64,000 nucleotides of DNA, taken from assembly GCF_030499515.1 (NCBI RefSeq), contig NZ_JASTWJ010000001.1, positions 3,328,001-3,392,000 on the forward strand, given 5' to 3'. A program made the translations under genes and the position numbers. The notes beneath the pieces are model-generated. The model made no database searches. It saw only the letters and a list, made by a program, of their open reading frames with translations, and had not been told where the DNA came from. Source of the DNA: Streptomyces sp. DT2A-34 (GTDB lineage: Bacteria; Actinomycetota; Actinomycetes; Streptomycetales; Streptomycetaceae). Positions 10,960 through 20,403 of this stretch are shown here, piece after piece; position 1 is the first letter of the stretch, and every line of letters starts with the position of its first letter.

Positions 10960-10966
10960 GACGGGT

Positions 10967-12592
10967 TCAGCCGACCTTGATCTGGTCGTAGACGGGGACG
11001 CTGAACGGGTTGAGGGCCACGTTCGACAGCCGCTCGGACCACCCGGCACTGCCGTTCTGGTACCAGAGCGGGATGGCGGCCATGTTGTCCCGGACGACCT
11101 CCTCGGCCTTCTGGAACATCTCCACGGCCTTCGCGGGGTCGGTCTCGGCGTTCGCCCGGTCGACGAGCCTGTCGAACTCCTCGCTCGACCACTTGCCGTC
11201 GTTGGAGGAGGCGTTGGTGTAGTAGAGCGGCTGGAGGAAGTTCTGGGTGAGGGGGTAGTCCATCTGCCAGCCCGCCCGGAAGGGGCCGGAGAGCTTCTGG
11301 GTCGTGGACTTGCTGCGGAAGTCGGCGAAGGTACCGATCGGATTGCCGACGCAGGCCCGGTCGTTGTCCAGGGCGTTGTTGATGGAGTTGCAGACGGCGT
11401 CCACCCACAGCTTGTGGGAGCCGGTGTCCGCGTTGTACGTGATCTTCACCTGGCCGCCGGGCAGCCCGCCGCCCTCCTCGATCAGCTTCTTGGCCGCGGC
11501 GGCGTCGTACTCGCACCACTCACCGCACAGCCCCTCCTTGTAGCCGCCGTCCGCGCCGAGGACGGGTGAGGTCCAGTCGGTGGCGGGGGTGCGGGTCTTC
11601 TGGAAGATGGTGTCGGTGATCTGCTCGCGGTTGATCGCCCGGGACAGGCCCTTGCGGACCTTGACCGAGCCGGCCTTGTTCCAGTTCTTGTCGTAGAAGG
11701 GGAAGGCGAGCGTCTGGATGATGCCGGCGGGGGTGTTGAGGTAGCGGTCGCCGAGGTCGTTCGCGACGTTCTTCAGCTGCTGGGCCGGTACGTCGTCGAC
11801 GAGGTCGAGGTTGCCGGCCATCAGGTCGGTGTAGGCCGTGTTGTTGTCCGTGTACACCTTGAGGGTGACGCCACCGTTGCGCGCCGCGTCCTCCCCCGGG
11901 TAGGCGTCCCACTTCGTCAGACGCATCTCGGAACCCTTCGTGTACGACTCCACGGCATACGGGCCGTTGCCGACCGGCTTGGCCAGCCAGCCGGCGTGGT
12001 CCTCGTAGAACGCCCGGGGCAGCGGGACGAAGGCGTTGTAGCCGAGGGTGTCGGGGAAGCTGGAGAACTTCTGGCGGAGCCTGACCGTGAAGGTCCGCTC
12101 GCCCGTGACCTTCAGCCCGGACATCGTCTCGGCGGTCTGCTCGCCCTTGGCCGGGTGGACCTTGTCGTAGCCCTCGATGTAGCTGAAGAAGTAGGCGTTC
12201 TTCTGGTTGTTCCGCAGGCTCGCCCCGTAGTTCCAGGCGTCCACGAAGGACTTGGCGGTGACCTTCTCGCCGTTGCTGAAGGTCCAGCCGTCCTTGACGG
12301 TGACGGTGTAGTTCCGCGAGTCGGAGGTCTCGATCCGCTCGGCGAGCATGTCCTCGGCCTCGCCGGTCTTCGGGTCGTACTGCTTCAGCCCGCGGAAGAT
12401 CATGGAGAGCACCTTGCCGCCCTGCACCTCGTTGGTGTTGGCCGGCTCCAGGGGGTTCTGCGGATCGGTCCACGAGGAGCTGAGCACCGCGCCGCCGTCA
12501 CCGCCGCTGTCACCTCCGCCTCCGCAGGCCGTCGCCGCGAGCGCGACCGCCACCGCGCACGCGGCCCATCCGGCGTTCGTGGCTCCACGCAT
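10967..12592 (-). CDS. Peptide/nickel-type extracellular solute-binding lipoprotein (SBP family 5, system 1)
   Basis: The 541-residue lipoprotein has a signal peptide MRGATNAGWAACAVAVALAA followed by the lipobox LAATAC and a Gly-rich linker. Family 5 features include WTDPQNPLEPANT, the GLKQYD motif, the VKDGWTFSNGEKVTAKSFVDAW segment and the SRAINREQI segment. The ATG at 12592 was chosen because AGGAGG lies seven bases upstream; longer in-frame starts would place the signal peptide internally. It is the promoter-proximal gene of system 1, with the permease gene 7 bp downstream and no intercistronic hairpin, unlike systems 2 and 3. Confidence 0.93.
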   Translation of the reverse strand: MRGATNAGWAACAVAVALAATACGGGGDSGGDGGAVLSSSWTDPQNPLEPANTNEVQGGKVLSMIFRGLKQYDPKTGEAEDMLAERIETSDSRNYTVTVKDGWTFSNGEKVTAKSFVDAWNYGASLRNNQKNAYFFSYIEGYDKVHPAKGEQTAETMSGLKVTGERTFTVRLRQKFSSFPDTLGYNAFVPLPRAFYEDHAGWLAKPVGNGPYAVESYTKGSEMRLTKWDAYPGEDAARNGGVTLKVYTDNNTAYTDLMAGNLDLVDDVPAQQLKNVANDLGDRYLNTPAGIIQTLAFPFYDKNWNKAGSVKVRKGLSRAINREQITDTIFQKTRTPATDWTSPVLGADGGYKEGLCGEWCEYDAAAAKKLIEEGGGLPGGQVKITYNADTGSHKLWVDAVCNSINNALDNDRACVGNPIGTFADFRSKSTTQKLSGPFRAGWQMDYPLTQNFLQPLYYTNASSNDGKWSSEEFDRLVDRANAETDPAKAVEMFQKAEEVVRDNMAAIPLWYQNGSAGWSERLSNVALNPFSVPVYDQIKVG

Positions 12593-13075
12593 GGGGTGCC
12601 TCCTCTGGTCCTGATCCATTACGGGCCAATATCGAGCTAAAAGGCACATACCGCACACGGGATCCGGCCAATGGAGCAACACGCCATCCGGATGCACGCA
12701 TCCGCGCACGTAACGAAACGGACTTCTCCCTCACGGGGCGATGGATCTTCCGTGTAGCGCGCAATGGATCTTCACGTACCGATGCAGAACCGTTGGATTT
12801 CGACCCCCCGATGTACGCATTTCGGCACCCGACCGTCCGCATAACGAACTCATTGCCCGATTAGTCCAGTTAGCCCGAGTCAAGGCACGACTCGATTACG
12901 TTGCGCTACCCGCGTAGCTACGGAATGGTAAAGGCAGGGTAAAAAACGTAAAGAGACAACCAAGTCGCCCGAGAATTTATTGACCTTGAATGAATTGCGT
13001 TGAAAAAGTCCGGCGTAGCCCGTAGGGGAGCGTGCCCTGCGGAGTCATCAGACCCTCCCTTGGGCCAGGAGCACC
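12593..13075. promoter_or_regulatory. Divergent promoter region between peptide-transport systems 1 and 2
   Basis: This 483 bp gene-free stretch is clearly less GC-rich than its surroundings, especially 12840-13010 (runs such as GGTAAAAAACGTAAAG and TTGACCTTGAATGAATTG). It must contain the start signals for both divergent operons. A TTGACC at about 12980 could be a -35 element, but no convincing -10 at proper spacing was found. No coding feature is visible. Confidence 0.5.
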
Positions 13076-14104
13076 ATGACCCCCCCAACTCCATCAGCGG
13101 CTGCCCCGCTTGAGACGACCGACGAGAGCATCGAAAAGTCGCCTTCGCCCTCCACCCATAAGGGCAACGAGAGCCGCTCGCCTGGACGACTGGCGTGGAC
13201 CCGCTTCAAGCGGGACCGCACGGGCGTCATATCGGCGTACATCGTGATCTTCTTCTTCGTGATCGCGCTCGCCGCTCCGCTCATCGCGAAGCTGTACGGC
13301 AAGGATCCGTACACCACCTACGCGAGCCAGCGGCCGGAGCTGCTGAACGCCTTCTCCTACCCGGCGGGTCCGAACGGGGGCATCAGCTCGGAGTTCTGGT
13401 TCGGCATCGAGCCCCAGCTCGGCCGTGACGTCTTCACCTTCCTGCTCTACGCCATCCGCACGTCGCTGGGCATCGCCGTCGCGGCCACTTTGCTCACCGT
13501 GTTCCTCGGTGTGGTCATCGGCGTCACCGCGGGCTATCTCGGCGGCAAGACGGACTACCTCGTGGGCCGGGTCATCGACATCCTTCTGTCGTTCCCGTCC
13601 ACCCTCTTCTTCATCGCCTTCATGCCGGTCGTGTACGGGCTCTTCATCGCCCCCGACGAGGACATCCCGACCTGGCTGCGGGCCACCGGCCTGATCATCG
13701 TCCTCTCGGCCTTCGGCTGGGCGTCCATCGCCCGACTGCTGCGCGGCCAGGTACTCGGCCTGCGCGAACGGGAGTTCGTCGAGGCGGCCAAGGTCACGGG
13801 TGCGTCACCGCGACGCATCGTCTTCAAGGAACTGCTGCCAAACCTGTGGACTCCGATCATCATCCAGTCCACGCTGATGCTCCCGGCATTCGTGACGGCA
13901 GAGGCGGGTCTCGCCTTCCTCGGGGTCGGCATGATCGACCCGACCCCGGACTGGGGCGTCATGATCCAGCGGGGCGCAATGTTCTACACCGAGGACATCA
14001 CCTTCATGCTCTTCCCGGGCCTGTCCATGGTGATCTTCGTGCTCGCGTTCAACCTGCTCGGCGACTCGGTGCGTGACGCACTCGACCCGAAGTCCAAGCG
14101 CTAG
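13076..14104 (+). CDS. Oligopeptide ABC transporter permease, BldKA-like / OppC type (system 2)
   Basis: The 342-residue permease starts at an ATG with AGGAG five bases upstream. A Ser/Pro/Thr-rich N-terminus (~45 residues) leads into SPGRLAWTRFKRDRTGVISAYIV, then six helices and the EAA loop EAAKVTGASPRRIVFKELLPN. It ends GDSVRDALDPKSKR. Residues from SPGRL onward align closely with the system 3 permease at 30375-31346, including the shared KLYGKDPYT and GGISSEFWFG motifs, which marks the two operons as paralogous. It is the first gene of the plus-strand operon, with the binding-protein gene 81 bp downstream. Confidence 0.93.
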   Translation: MTPPTPSAAAPLETTDESIEKSPSPSTHKGNESRSPGRLAWTRFKRDRTGVISAYIVIFFFVIALAAPLIAKLYGKDPYTTYASQRPELLNAFSYPAGPNGGISSEFWFGIEPQLGRDVFTFLLYAIRTSLGIAVAATLLTVFLGVVIGVTAGYLGGKTDYLVGRVIDILLSFPSTLFFIAFMPVVYGLFIAPDEDIPTWLRATGLIIVLSAFGWASIARLLRGQVLGLREREFVEAAKVTGASPRRIVFKELLPNLWTPIIIQSTLMLPAFVTAEAGLAFLGVGMIDPTPDWGVMIQRGAMFYTEDITFMLFPGLSMVIFVLAFNLLGDSVRDALDPKSKR

Positions 14105-14185
14105 CTCCGGCTCATTTCAGGACCACGGCGAAGGCGCCGGGGTGCCGGATTCTCTCATCACTCTCACTTTCCAAGGCAGGAAGCC

Positions 14186-15943
14186 ATGTCCTTCTCGCGT
14201 AGAAACTTCCTCATCGCCACCGGTGTCGCCGCGGCGTCGACCTCGGTGCTGAGCGCCTGCAGCAGCGGCAGCGAGGGCTCCGGGCAGAACGACGCCCCCA
14301 AGGTCAGCGGCTCCAAGACGACCGAGATCCCGGTCGGCACCAAGGCCGACTCGACCGGTCCGGCTCCCGAGGTCAAGGGCGCGGTCAAGGGCGGGACGAT
14401 CTACTCGCTCCAGCAGTTCGACATGGACCACATGGACCCGGCGCAGATCTACGTCTCGACCGAGGGCGCCATCACCGTGCCGATCATGCGCGGCCTGACC
14501 GGCTACAAGCTGGACGACAAGGGCAACGCCACCCTGGTCGGCGACGCCGCGACCGACGCCGGCACGATGAAGGACGGCGGCAAGACCTGGTCCTTCACCA
14601 TCAAGGACGGCATCAAGTGGGAGGACGGCGCCGACCTCTCCATGGACGACGTCCGCCACACCTTCGAGCGCCTCTTCGCCGAGTTCATCACCGAGGGTCC
14701 CCGCTACGTCCAGCAGTTCACGGTCGGCGGCGACAAGTACAAGGGCCCCTACGACGGCAAGAGCCTCGACTCCATCGAGATCGACGGCAAGACCATCACC
14801 TTCCGTCTCAACGAGCCCCGCGTCGACTTCAACTACACGCTCGCGATGCGTGGTTACTCCCTGGTGCCGAAGAAGCACGACACCAAGGAGAAGTACGACA
14901 AGCGCCCGTTCTCCTGCGGTCCGTACAAGATCGCCGACCGCAGCATCGGCAAGTCGATGACCTACGTGCGCAACGAGCACTGGGACCCGAAGACGGACTC
15001 GATCCGCAACGCCTACCCGGACAAGTACGTCTTCCAGATGGGCTACGAGCTGGTGGCGTCCACCGACCGCTGGATCGCGGACAAGGGCAACGACCAGTAC
15101 GCGGTGCCGATCTTCAACGAGGTCGCGCCCGAGCGCGTCGCCCAGGTCCTCACCAGCCCCGAGCTGAAGAAGCGCGTCCTCACCGCGGTCGACACGGCCA
15201 CCTACTACTGGCCGATCAACATGACCCGCGTCAAGGACCTCAAGGTCCGCCAGGCCATCAACCACGCCTGGCCGCACCAGCAGGTCCAGACCATCAATGG
15301 CGGCGCCGCCACCAGCGAGGTCGCCACCACGATCCTCGCCCCGGTGACCCCCGGCTACACCAAGTTCGACCTGTACGGCGTGACCAAGAAGCCGAACGGC
15401 GACCCCGCGAAGGCCAAGGCCCTGCTGAAGGAAGCCGGCAAGCTCGGCTACAAGCTGGTCATCGCCTTCCAGCAGTCGGACACTCAGGTGAAGGTCGCCG
15501 TCGCCGTCAAGAACGCGCTGGAGGAGGCGGGCTTCACCGTCGTCACCAAGCAGGTCGACAAGTCGACGTTCTACACGCAGATCGGCAAGCTCGACAACGG
15601 CTTCGACCTGATGGGCGCCGGCTGGAGCCCGGACTGGCCGAACGGTTACTCGCAGTTCTACCCCTGCTGGAGCGGCAAGAACATCGGCGACGGCCGGAGC
15701 AACTACGCCCAGCTCGACGACGCGAGCGTCAACAAGGCCATCGACGCGGCTGCCAAGATCGCGGACGTGGAGGAGGCCAACAAGGCCTGGGGCAACGTCG
15801 ACAAGATGATCCTGGAGCTGGCCGCGGTCGTCCCGGACTACCACAAGATCCGCAACTACCTGTACGGCTCCAAGGTCGGCAACGTCATCTGGGACGCCGG
15901 CAACACCTGCGTCGCGCTCAGCAAGCTCTACGCCAAGAAGTAA
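14186..15943 (+). CDS. Oligopeptide-binding lipoprotein, BldKB-like (system 2) with Tat-type signal
   Basis: The 585-residue SBP family 5 protein starts MSFSRRNFLIATGVAAASTS, a twin-arginine (SRRNFL) signal, followed by the lipobox LSAC. It is therefore probably exported folded by Tat and lipidated at Cys25. Family signatures include GLTGYKLDDKGNATLVGD, IKDGIKWEDGADLSMDDVRH and YDKRPFSCGPYKI. Its system 3 counterpart has a Sec-type lipoprotein signal. A strong hairpin follows the stop (15960-15987), consistent with excess synthesis of the binding protein over the membrane genes. The ligand is unknown. Confidence 0.93.
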   Translation: MSFSRRNFLIATGVAAASTSVLSACSSGSEGSGQNDAPKVSGSKTTEIPVGTKADSTGPAPEVKGAVKGGTIYSLQQFDMDHMDPAQIYVSTEGAITVPIMRGLTGYKLDDKGNATLVGDAATDAGTMKDGGKTWSFTIKDGIKWEDGADLSMDDVRHTFERLFAEFITEGPRYVQQFTVGGDKYKGPYDGKSLDSIEIDGKTITFRLNEPRVDFNYTLAMRGYSLVPKKHDTKEKYDKRPFSCGPYKIADRSIGKSMTYVRNEHWDPKTDSIRNAYPDKYVFQMGYELVASTDRWIADKGNDQYAVPIFNEVAPERVAQVLTSPELKKRVLTAVDTATYYWPINMTRVKDLKVRQAINHAWPHQQVQTINGGAATSEVATTILAPVTPGYTKFDLYGVTKKPNGDPAKAKALLKEAGKLGYKLVIAFQQSDTQVKVAVAVKNALEEAGFTVVTKQVDKSTFYTQIGKLDNGFDLMGAGWSPDWPNGYSQFYPCWSGKNIGDGRSNYAQLDDASVNKAIDAAAKIADVEEANKAWGNVDKMILELAAVVPDYHKIRNYLYGSKVGNVIWDAGNTCVALSKLYAKK

Positions 15944-15959
15944 GCGCGCACGACCCCCT

Positions 15960-15987
15960 GGGGGCGGCCATTCGCATGGCCGCCCCC
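15960..15987 (+). terminator. Intercistronic hairpin after the system 2 binding-protein gene
   Basis: A perfect 12 bp stem, GGGGGCGGCCAT (15960-15971) with ATGGCCGCCCCC (15976-15987), closes a 4-base loop TCGC. It starts 17 bases after the binding-protein stop and precedes the permease gene. Such hairpins stabilise upstream mRNA or attenuate downstream transcription. An equivalent hairpin sits at the same place in system 3. Confidence 0.75.
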
Positions 15988-16048
15988 TGCGGCCCACCCC
16001 CTCTACTTCCCTCCCGGCGACGGCGCCCCGTCCGGAAAGTCACGCCTC

Positions 16049-17029
16049 ATGTTCCGCTTCCTTGTCCGCCGAGTCACCGGCGCACTGGTCATCCTGTTGA
16101 TCATCAGCGCCATCACGTTCTGGCTCTTCTACGCCGTGCCGCGTGACCCCGCCATGATGTCCTGCGGCAAGAACTGCACGCCTGAGGCCCTCGAGCAGAT
16201 CCGGAAGAACCTGGGCATCGACAAGCCCATCCCGGTCCAGTACTGGCTGTGGCTCGTCGGCATCTTCGCCGGGCGCGACTACCCCGGCTACGACTACTGC
16301 AACGCCCCCTGCCTCGGTTACTCCTTCGCCAACCGCGAGCCCGTCTTCGACACGATCATGGACCGGCTGCCGACGACCCTGTCGCTGGCCTTCGGCGCGG
16401 CCGTGGTCTTCCTGATCCTCGGCATCGGCGCGGGCATGCTCGCGGCGCTCAAGCAGGGCCGGTTCCTGGACAAGTTCGCCAGCTCGGTGTCGCTGCTCGG
16501 CTCCTCGCTCCAGATCTACTTCGTCGGCTACATCGCGATGTTCTTCTTCGTCGCACAGCTGGGGTGGCTCGACCAGCCGCAGTACACGCCGCTCACCGAG
16601 AACCCGGCCGCCTGGTTCTCCGGACTGCTGCTGCCCTGGCTGGTCCTGGCGATCATCTTCACCGCCAACTACACCCGTATGACACGCTCCCAGCTGGTCG
16701 AGCAACTGAGTGAGGACTACGTCCGCACAGCCCGGGCCAAGGGTCTGTCCCGGTCGAACGTGTTCTTCCGGTTCGCCTGGCGCGGCGCCATGGGCCCCAT
16801 CGTCACGGTGTTCGGCATCGACCTGGGTGTGCTCATCGGTGGCGCGATCATCACCGAGTCGACCTTCAGCCTCCAGGGCATCGGCCGGCTCGCGGTGAAG
16901 TCCGTGGACCAGAGCGACCTTCCGATGCTGCTGGGTGTGACCCTTCTCGCGGCCGGCGCGATCGTCTTCTTCAACATCGTCGTCGATGCCGTCTACGCCC
17001 TCATCGACCCGCGGATCCGGCTCGCCTGA
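16049..17029 (+). CDS. Oligopeptide ABC transporter permease, BldKC-like / OppB type (system 2)
   Basis: The 326-residue permease begins MFRFLVRRVTGALVILLIIS. After the first helix comes a long external segment with Cys residues (MSCGKNCTPEALEQI and YDYCNAPCLGYSF), followed by five more helices. The EAA loop reads RTARAKGLSRSNVFFRFAWRG. It ends VYALIDPRIRLA. Length (326) and the positions of the Cys residues match the system 3 permease at 27426-28406, which supports operon duplication. Confidence 0.93.
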   Translation: MFRFLVRRVTGALVILLIISAITFWLFYAVPRDPAMMSCGKNCTPEALEQIRKNLGIDKPIPVQYWLWLVGIFAGRDYPGYDYCNAPCLGYSFANREPVFDTIMDRLPTTLSLAFGAAVVFLILGIGAGMLAALKQGRFLDKFASSVSLLGSSLQIYFVGYIAMFFFVAQLGWLDQPQYTPLTENPAAWFSGLLLPWLVLAIIFTANYTRMTRSQLVEQLSEDYVRTARAKGLSRSNVFFRFAWRGAMGPIVTVFGIDLGVLIGGAIITESTFSLQGIGRLAVKSVDQSDLPMLLGVTLLAAGAIVFFNIVVDAVYALIDPRIRLA

Positions 17030-17078
17030 CCTCCGCCCCCACTCCCGACACCTCGCATCACCCCCCAGGAGCGTCCCC

Positions 17079-18113
17079 GTGACGAGCACCGATCAGCAGC
17101 CCTTCCTCTCCGTCAGGGACCTTCAGGTCCACTTCTCCACCGAGGACGGCATCGTCAAGGCCGTCGACGGGCTCTCCTTCGATCTCGCCAAGGGCCAGAC
17201 ACTCGGCATCGTGGGTGAGTCGGGATCCGGCAAGTCCGTCACCAACCTGACGATCCTGGGCCTGCACGACCCCCACCGCACCTCGATCGACGGTGAGATC
17301 CTGCTGGACGGCAAGGAGCTGCTCGCCGCCTCCGAGAAGGAACTCGAGCGGCTGCGCGGCAACAAGATGTCCATGATCTTCCAGGACGCACTGGCCTCGC
17401 TGTCGCCGTACCACACCATCGGCACCCAGATCGGCGAGACGTACCGCAAGCACACCGGTGTCTCCAAGAAGGAGGCCCGGGCGCGGGCGATCGAGATGCT
17501 GCGGCGGGTCGGGATCCCTCAGCCGGACGTCCGGGTGGACGACTATCCGCACCAGTTCTCCGGCGGTATGCGCCAGCGCGCGATGATCGCGATGGCGCTG
17601 GTCTGCGACCCCGAGCTGCTCATCGCGGACGAGCCGACCACCGCGCTCGACGTGACGGTCCAGGCGCAGATCCTGGATCTGCTCAAGGAGCTCCAGCAGG
17701 AGTTCGGCACGGCGATCATCTTCATCACGCACGACCTCGGTGTCATCGCCGACATCGCGGACGACGTGCTGGTGATGTACGGCGGCCGCTGCGTGGAGCG
17801 GGGCACCAAGCAGGAGGTGCTGCGCACCCCGCAGCACCCCTACACGCTGGGCCTGATGAGTTCCATGCCGAGCCTCGACGGCCCGGTCGACGTGCCGCTG
17901 GCACCGATCCCGGGTTCGCCGCCCTCGCTGCTCAACCCGCCCTCCGGCTGCCGTTTCCACCCGCGGTGCACCTTCACCGAGAAGGTCGCGGGCGGGCTGT
18001 GCTCCACGGAGCGGCCGGTGCTGGACGTGGTGGACGGCCGGGGTTCCGCCTGCCACCTCCCGCTGGAACAGCGCGCCGACCTCTTCGCCGACTTCGCCGG
18101 ATCCCGGCACTGA
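17079..18113 (+). CDS. Oligopeptide ABC transporter ATPase, BldKD-like / OppD type (system 2)
   Basis: The 344-residue ATPase starts at a GTG ([15 protein letters not shown]) with AGGAG eight bases upstream. An upstream in-frame ATG at 16986 lies in the permease gene and is unlikely. Walker A GESGSGKS is at residues 46-53, the signature is [14 protein letters not shown], Walker B is LLIADEP and the H-loop is [10 protein letters not shown]. The C-terminal Opp-type extension carries SGCRFHPRC and later Cys residues. It is paralogous to the system 3 ATPase at 26316-27377. Confidence 0.93.
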   Translation: MTSTDQQPFLSVRDLQVHFSTEDGIVKAVDGLSFDLAKGQTLGIVGESGSGKSVTNLTILGLHDPHRTSIDGEILLDGKELLAASEKELERLRGNKMSMIFQDALASLSPYHTIGTQIGETYRKHTGVSKKEARARAIEMLRRVGIPQPDVRVDDYPHQFSGGMRQRAMIAMALVCDPELLIADEPTTALDVTVQAQILDLLKELQQEFGTAIIFITHDLGVIADIADDVLVMYGGRCVERGTKQEVLRTPQHPYTLGLMSSMPSLDGPVDVPLAPIPGSPPSLLNPPSGCRFHPRCTFTEKVAGGLCSTERPVLDVVDGRGSACHLPLEQRADLFADFAGSRH

Positions 18114-18143
18114 CTGACGTACACGAGACGGGACTTCACCATC

Positions 18144-19190
18144 ATGAGCAACGCGCAACCGCTCCTGGACGTCAGCGGTCTGACCAAGCACTTCCCGATC
18201 AAGGGCGGCTTCCCGATCAAACGCACGGTCGGTGCCGTCAGGGCCGTGGACGGGCTCGACTTCCAGGTGGCCGAGGGCGAAGCCCTCGGTCTGGTCGGCG
18301 AGTCCGGCTGCGGCAAGTCGACGACCGGCCGGCTGATCACCCGGCTCCTGGAGCCGACCGGCGGCAAGATCTCGTACCGCGGCCAGGACATCACGCACGC
18401 GAGCCGCAAGCAGCTGGCGCCGGTCCGCTCCGAGATCCAGATGATCTTCCAGGACCCCTACGCGTCCCTGAACCCGCGCCAGACGGTCGGCAAGATCATC
18501 GTCGGCCCGATGGAGATCAACAACATCAACCCGGCCGGCGGCCGCGAGAAGCGCGTCCGTGAACTGCTGGAGATCGTCGGCCTCAACCCCGAGCACTACA
18601 ACCGCTTCCCGCACGAGTTCTCCGGCGGCCAGCGCCAGCGCATCGGCGTGGCACGGGCGTTGGCGCTGGACCCGAAGCTGATCGTGGCGGACGAGCCGGT
18701 CTCGGCCCTCGACGTCTCCATCCAGGCGCAGGTCGTGAACCTGCTCCAGAAGGTCCAGCAGGAGCTGGGCATCGCCTTCGTCTTCATCGCCCACGACCTC
18801 GCCGTCGTACGGCACTTCTCGCAGCGCGTGGCGGTCATGTACCTCGGCAAGATCGTCGAGATCGCCGACCGTGACGACCTGTACGGCAACCCGCGCCACC
18901 CCTACACCCGGGCGCTGCTGTCCGCCGTGCCCGAGGCGACCGCGGACGACGCCCCGGCCCGCGAGCGTATCCGCCTCCAGGGCGACGTCCCCTCGCCCAT
19001 CAACCCGCCCTCCGGCTGCCGCTTCCGCACCCGCTGCTGGAAGGCGACGGAGAAGTGCGCGACCGAGGCCCCGCCGCTGGTCCAGGTCGAGGGCAACAAG
19101 CCCGGGCATCTGACGGCGTGCCACTACCCCGAGACTGCGGACACCGTTCCGGCCCACCGGCTCGCCAAGGATCCCGAGGCGGCGGCCTGA
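18144..19190 (+). CDS. Oligopeptide ABC transporter ATPase, BldKE-like / OppF type (system 2)
   Basis: The 348-residue ATPase has Walker [10 protein letters not shown] at residues 52-60, signature [14 protein letters not shown], Walker B LIVADEP and H-loop [10 protein letters not shown]. The OppF-specific insert FPIKGGFPIKRTVGAVRAV is present. The C-terminal extension contains [16 protein letters not shown]. It ends the system 2 operon, 30 bp after the OppD-type gene, and a terminator lies about 90 bp downstream. Its closest relative in the window is the system 3 gene at 25149-26279. Confidence 0.93.
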   Translation: MSNAQPLLDVSGLTKHFPIKGGFPIKRTVGAVRAVDGLDFQVAEGEALGLVGESGCGKSTTGRLITRLLEPTGGKISYRGQDITHASRKQLAPVRSEIQMIFQDPYASLNPRQTVGKIIVGPMEINNINPAGGREKRVRELLEIVGLNPEHYNRFPHEFSGGQRQRIGVARALALDPKLIVADEPVSALDVSIQAQVVNLLQKVQQELGIAFVFIAHDLAVVRHFSQRVAVMYLGKIVEIADRDDLYGNPRHPYTRALLSAVPEATADDAPARERIRLQGDVPSPINPPSGCRFRTRCWKATEKCATEAPPLVQVEGNKPGHLTACHYPETADTVPAHRLAKDPEAAA

Positions 19191-19211
19191 CACCACCCGT
19201 TCCGTCAGCCG

Positions 19212-19267
19212 CCGCTCACGGAACGGACTTTCACCGGCCCATTGCCCAGAGCCCATGAATGTCCGGT
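19212..19267. repeat. Direct repeat copy A (about 56 bp)
   Basis: The stretch starting CCGCTCACGGAACGGAC and ending GTCCGGT recurs at 21374-21428 with a few substitutions and one base of length difference. Copy A lies just after the system 2 operon and just before its terminator. The two copies bracket a 2.1 kb accessory segment. Confidence 0.7.
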
Positions 19268-19276
19268 CCTGAGGCC

Positions 19277-19313
19277 GAGGGCCCGTACATCCACGAAGGG
19301 TGTGCGGGCCCTC
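19277..19313 (+). terminator. Terminator of the system 2 operon
   Basis: GAGGGCCCGTACA (19277-19289) pairs with TGTGCGGGCCCTC (19301-19313) with one G-T wobble around an 11-base loop. It is placed about 90 bp after the last ATPase gene on the plus strand. Part of the left arm recurs, degraded, after the second direct repeat near 21440. Confidence 0.75.
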
Positions 19314-19424
19314 CTCGTCCCTCCATCACCGCCTCCGGCTGCTGGAGAGCGGATCTCCACAGGCAATTCCCAGACCCATGAGCGCCTGGTTTCTGGTCAC
19401 GCACAAAGAAATCTCGCGAACGAC

Positions 19425-19458
19425 GAATTAGCCGCCAGCTCTGACTGGCGGCTAATTC
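19425..19458. terminator. Perfect 14 bp hairpin, probably bidirectional terminator
   Basis: GAATTAGCCGCCAG (19425-19438) and CTGGCGGCTAATTC (19445-19458) form a perfect 14 bp stem with the loop CTCTGA. It lies about 70 bp beyond the stop of the minus-strand secreted protein gene and is the natural candidate for its terminator. Confidence 0.7.
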
Positions 19459-19525
19459 GGCTAATCGCTGCACACGACGAGAAAGGCACTAACAACAGAT
19501 GCCTTCCCTGTCGCCGCACCATAAA

Positions 19526-20068
19526 TTAAGAAGGATTTTCCCGGTACCACACGTTGGAGTCGGACTTCACCGGAGTGATCACGGTGTGCGTCCAGGCCTT
19601 GTCGGCATACTTACACTTGGCAGGCGTCCAGGTGTACTTGGTCACCGGGTACTTTCGCGCCCAGTGCCCCATTCGGATGTGCTGCGTCTTACCGCTGGCT
19701 ATCTGCAGCGAGTACGACCACCCAGTCTTCTTGGACCAGGTCTTGGTGAGTGAGACATTCGCCTTGGCTGAAGCCTTGGCGATCCACTTGCCGATGTCCG
19801 CCTTGGCCTCAGCAGCCGCCTTGACCGTGGTCGTAGCTGTCGACGTTTGATTGTAGGTCGCGGTCCCAGGGCCCTGGACATCGTCACTGCGGAGGTTGGT
19901 CGCGAGCTTGGCCTTCGAGACGGAACCGATCACATACTTGTGCGAGGCACCGCCGGGCGGCTGGCAGGCCGCCGAAGCCGGAGTTGCTGCCGCGGTCAGC
20001 GCAATCAACGAGCTGGCCAGTGTCGCGAATGCCGCTACGGTCGAGGCGGCCTTGCGGGACTTGGTCAT
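19526..20068 (-). CDS. Secreted protein of unknown function
   Basis: The ATG at 20068 (MTKSRKAAST) gives 180 residues with a clear Sec signal peptide: basic N-terminus, hydrophobic core and cleavage at ATPASA-ACQ. The ~147-residue mature part is Lys/Thr/Ala-rich, contains alternating patterns such as TTTVKAAAEAKADIGKW and SAKANVSLTKTWSKKTGW, and has two Cys residues that could pair. It ends in a Trp/Tyr-rich tail (SDSNVWYRENPS). No enzymatic motif is visible and I do not recognise the family. The coding region is less GC-rich than neighbours, and the upstream region is AT-rich, consistent with acquired DNA. Confidence 0.8.
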   Translation of the reverse strand: MTKSRKAASTVAAFATLASSLIALTAAATPASAACQPPGGASHKYVIGSVSKAKLATNLRSDDVQGPGTATYNQTSTATTTVKAAAEAKADIGKWIAKASAKANVSLTKTWSKKTGWSYSLQIASGKTQHIRMGHWARKYPVTKYTWTPAKCKYADKAWTHTVITPVKSDSNVWYRENPS

Positions 20069-20403
20069 GATTCCCCGTACTCCCCGTTTCTCGTGAAAAG
20101 AGACCACCCAGTGCGGTCTTCCCGCAAAGAACACTAACGATCACCACTAAGGCGATCCACTATTTTGGGGAACTCATTAACATTCCCCCCTCAAGTAAAG
20201 CTCAAATCCCCCACAGCACCCAACGGAAGGCGTAGTCCCCTTTGCCCCCTTCGAGTCGAATCACAAGCGGGAGCTAATGAACTAACTGGACAGACAGCCA
20301 AGGGGTGTGATGTGTATCACTTCGCTTCGCAATGCACAGCGTGGTGCGCGCGGTCGATCAAGCTGAAACCAAGATATTGCCTGATTCGGCGGCGGGTCGT
20401 CGA
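20069..20403. other. Gene-free, relatively AT-rich upstream region
   Basis: The stretch upstream of the secreted-protein gene contains runs such as CTATTTTGGGGAACTCATTAAC and is markedly less GC-rich than the chromosome average. It presumably holds that gene's promoter, but no confident -10/-35 pair was identified. No coding feature is seen. Confidence 0.4.

Noticed and set aside
14117..19256. Long minus-strand open frames of 626 and 732 codons.
   Set aside because: They are shadows of the system 2 binding-protein and ATPase genes, which carry lipobox, Walker and signature motifs.
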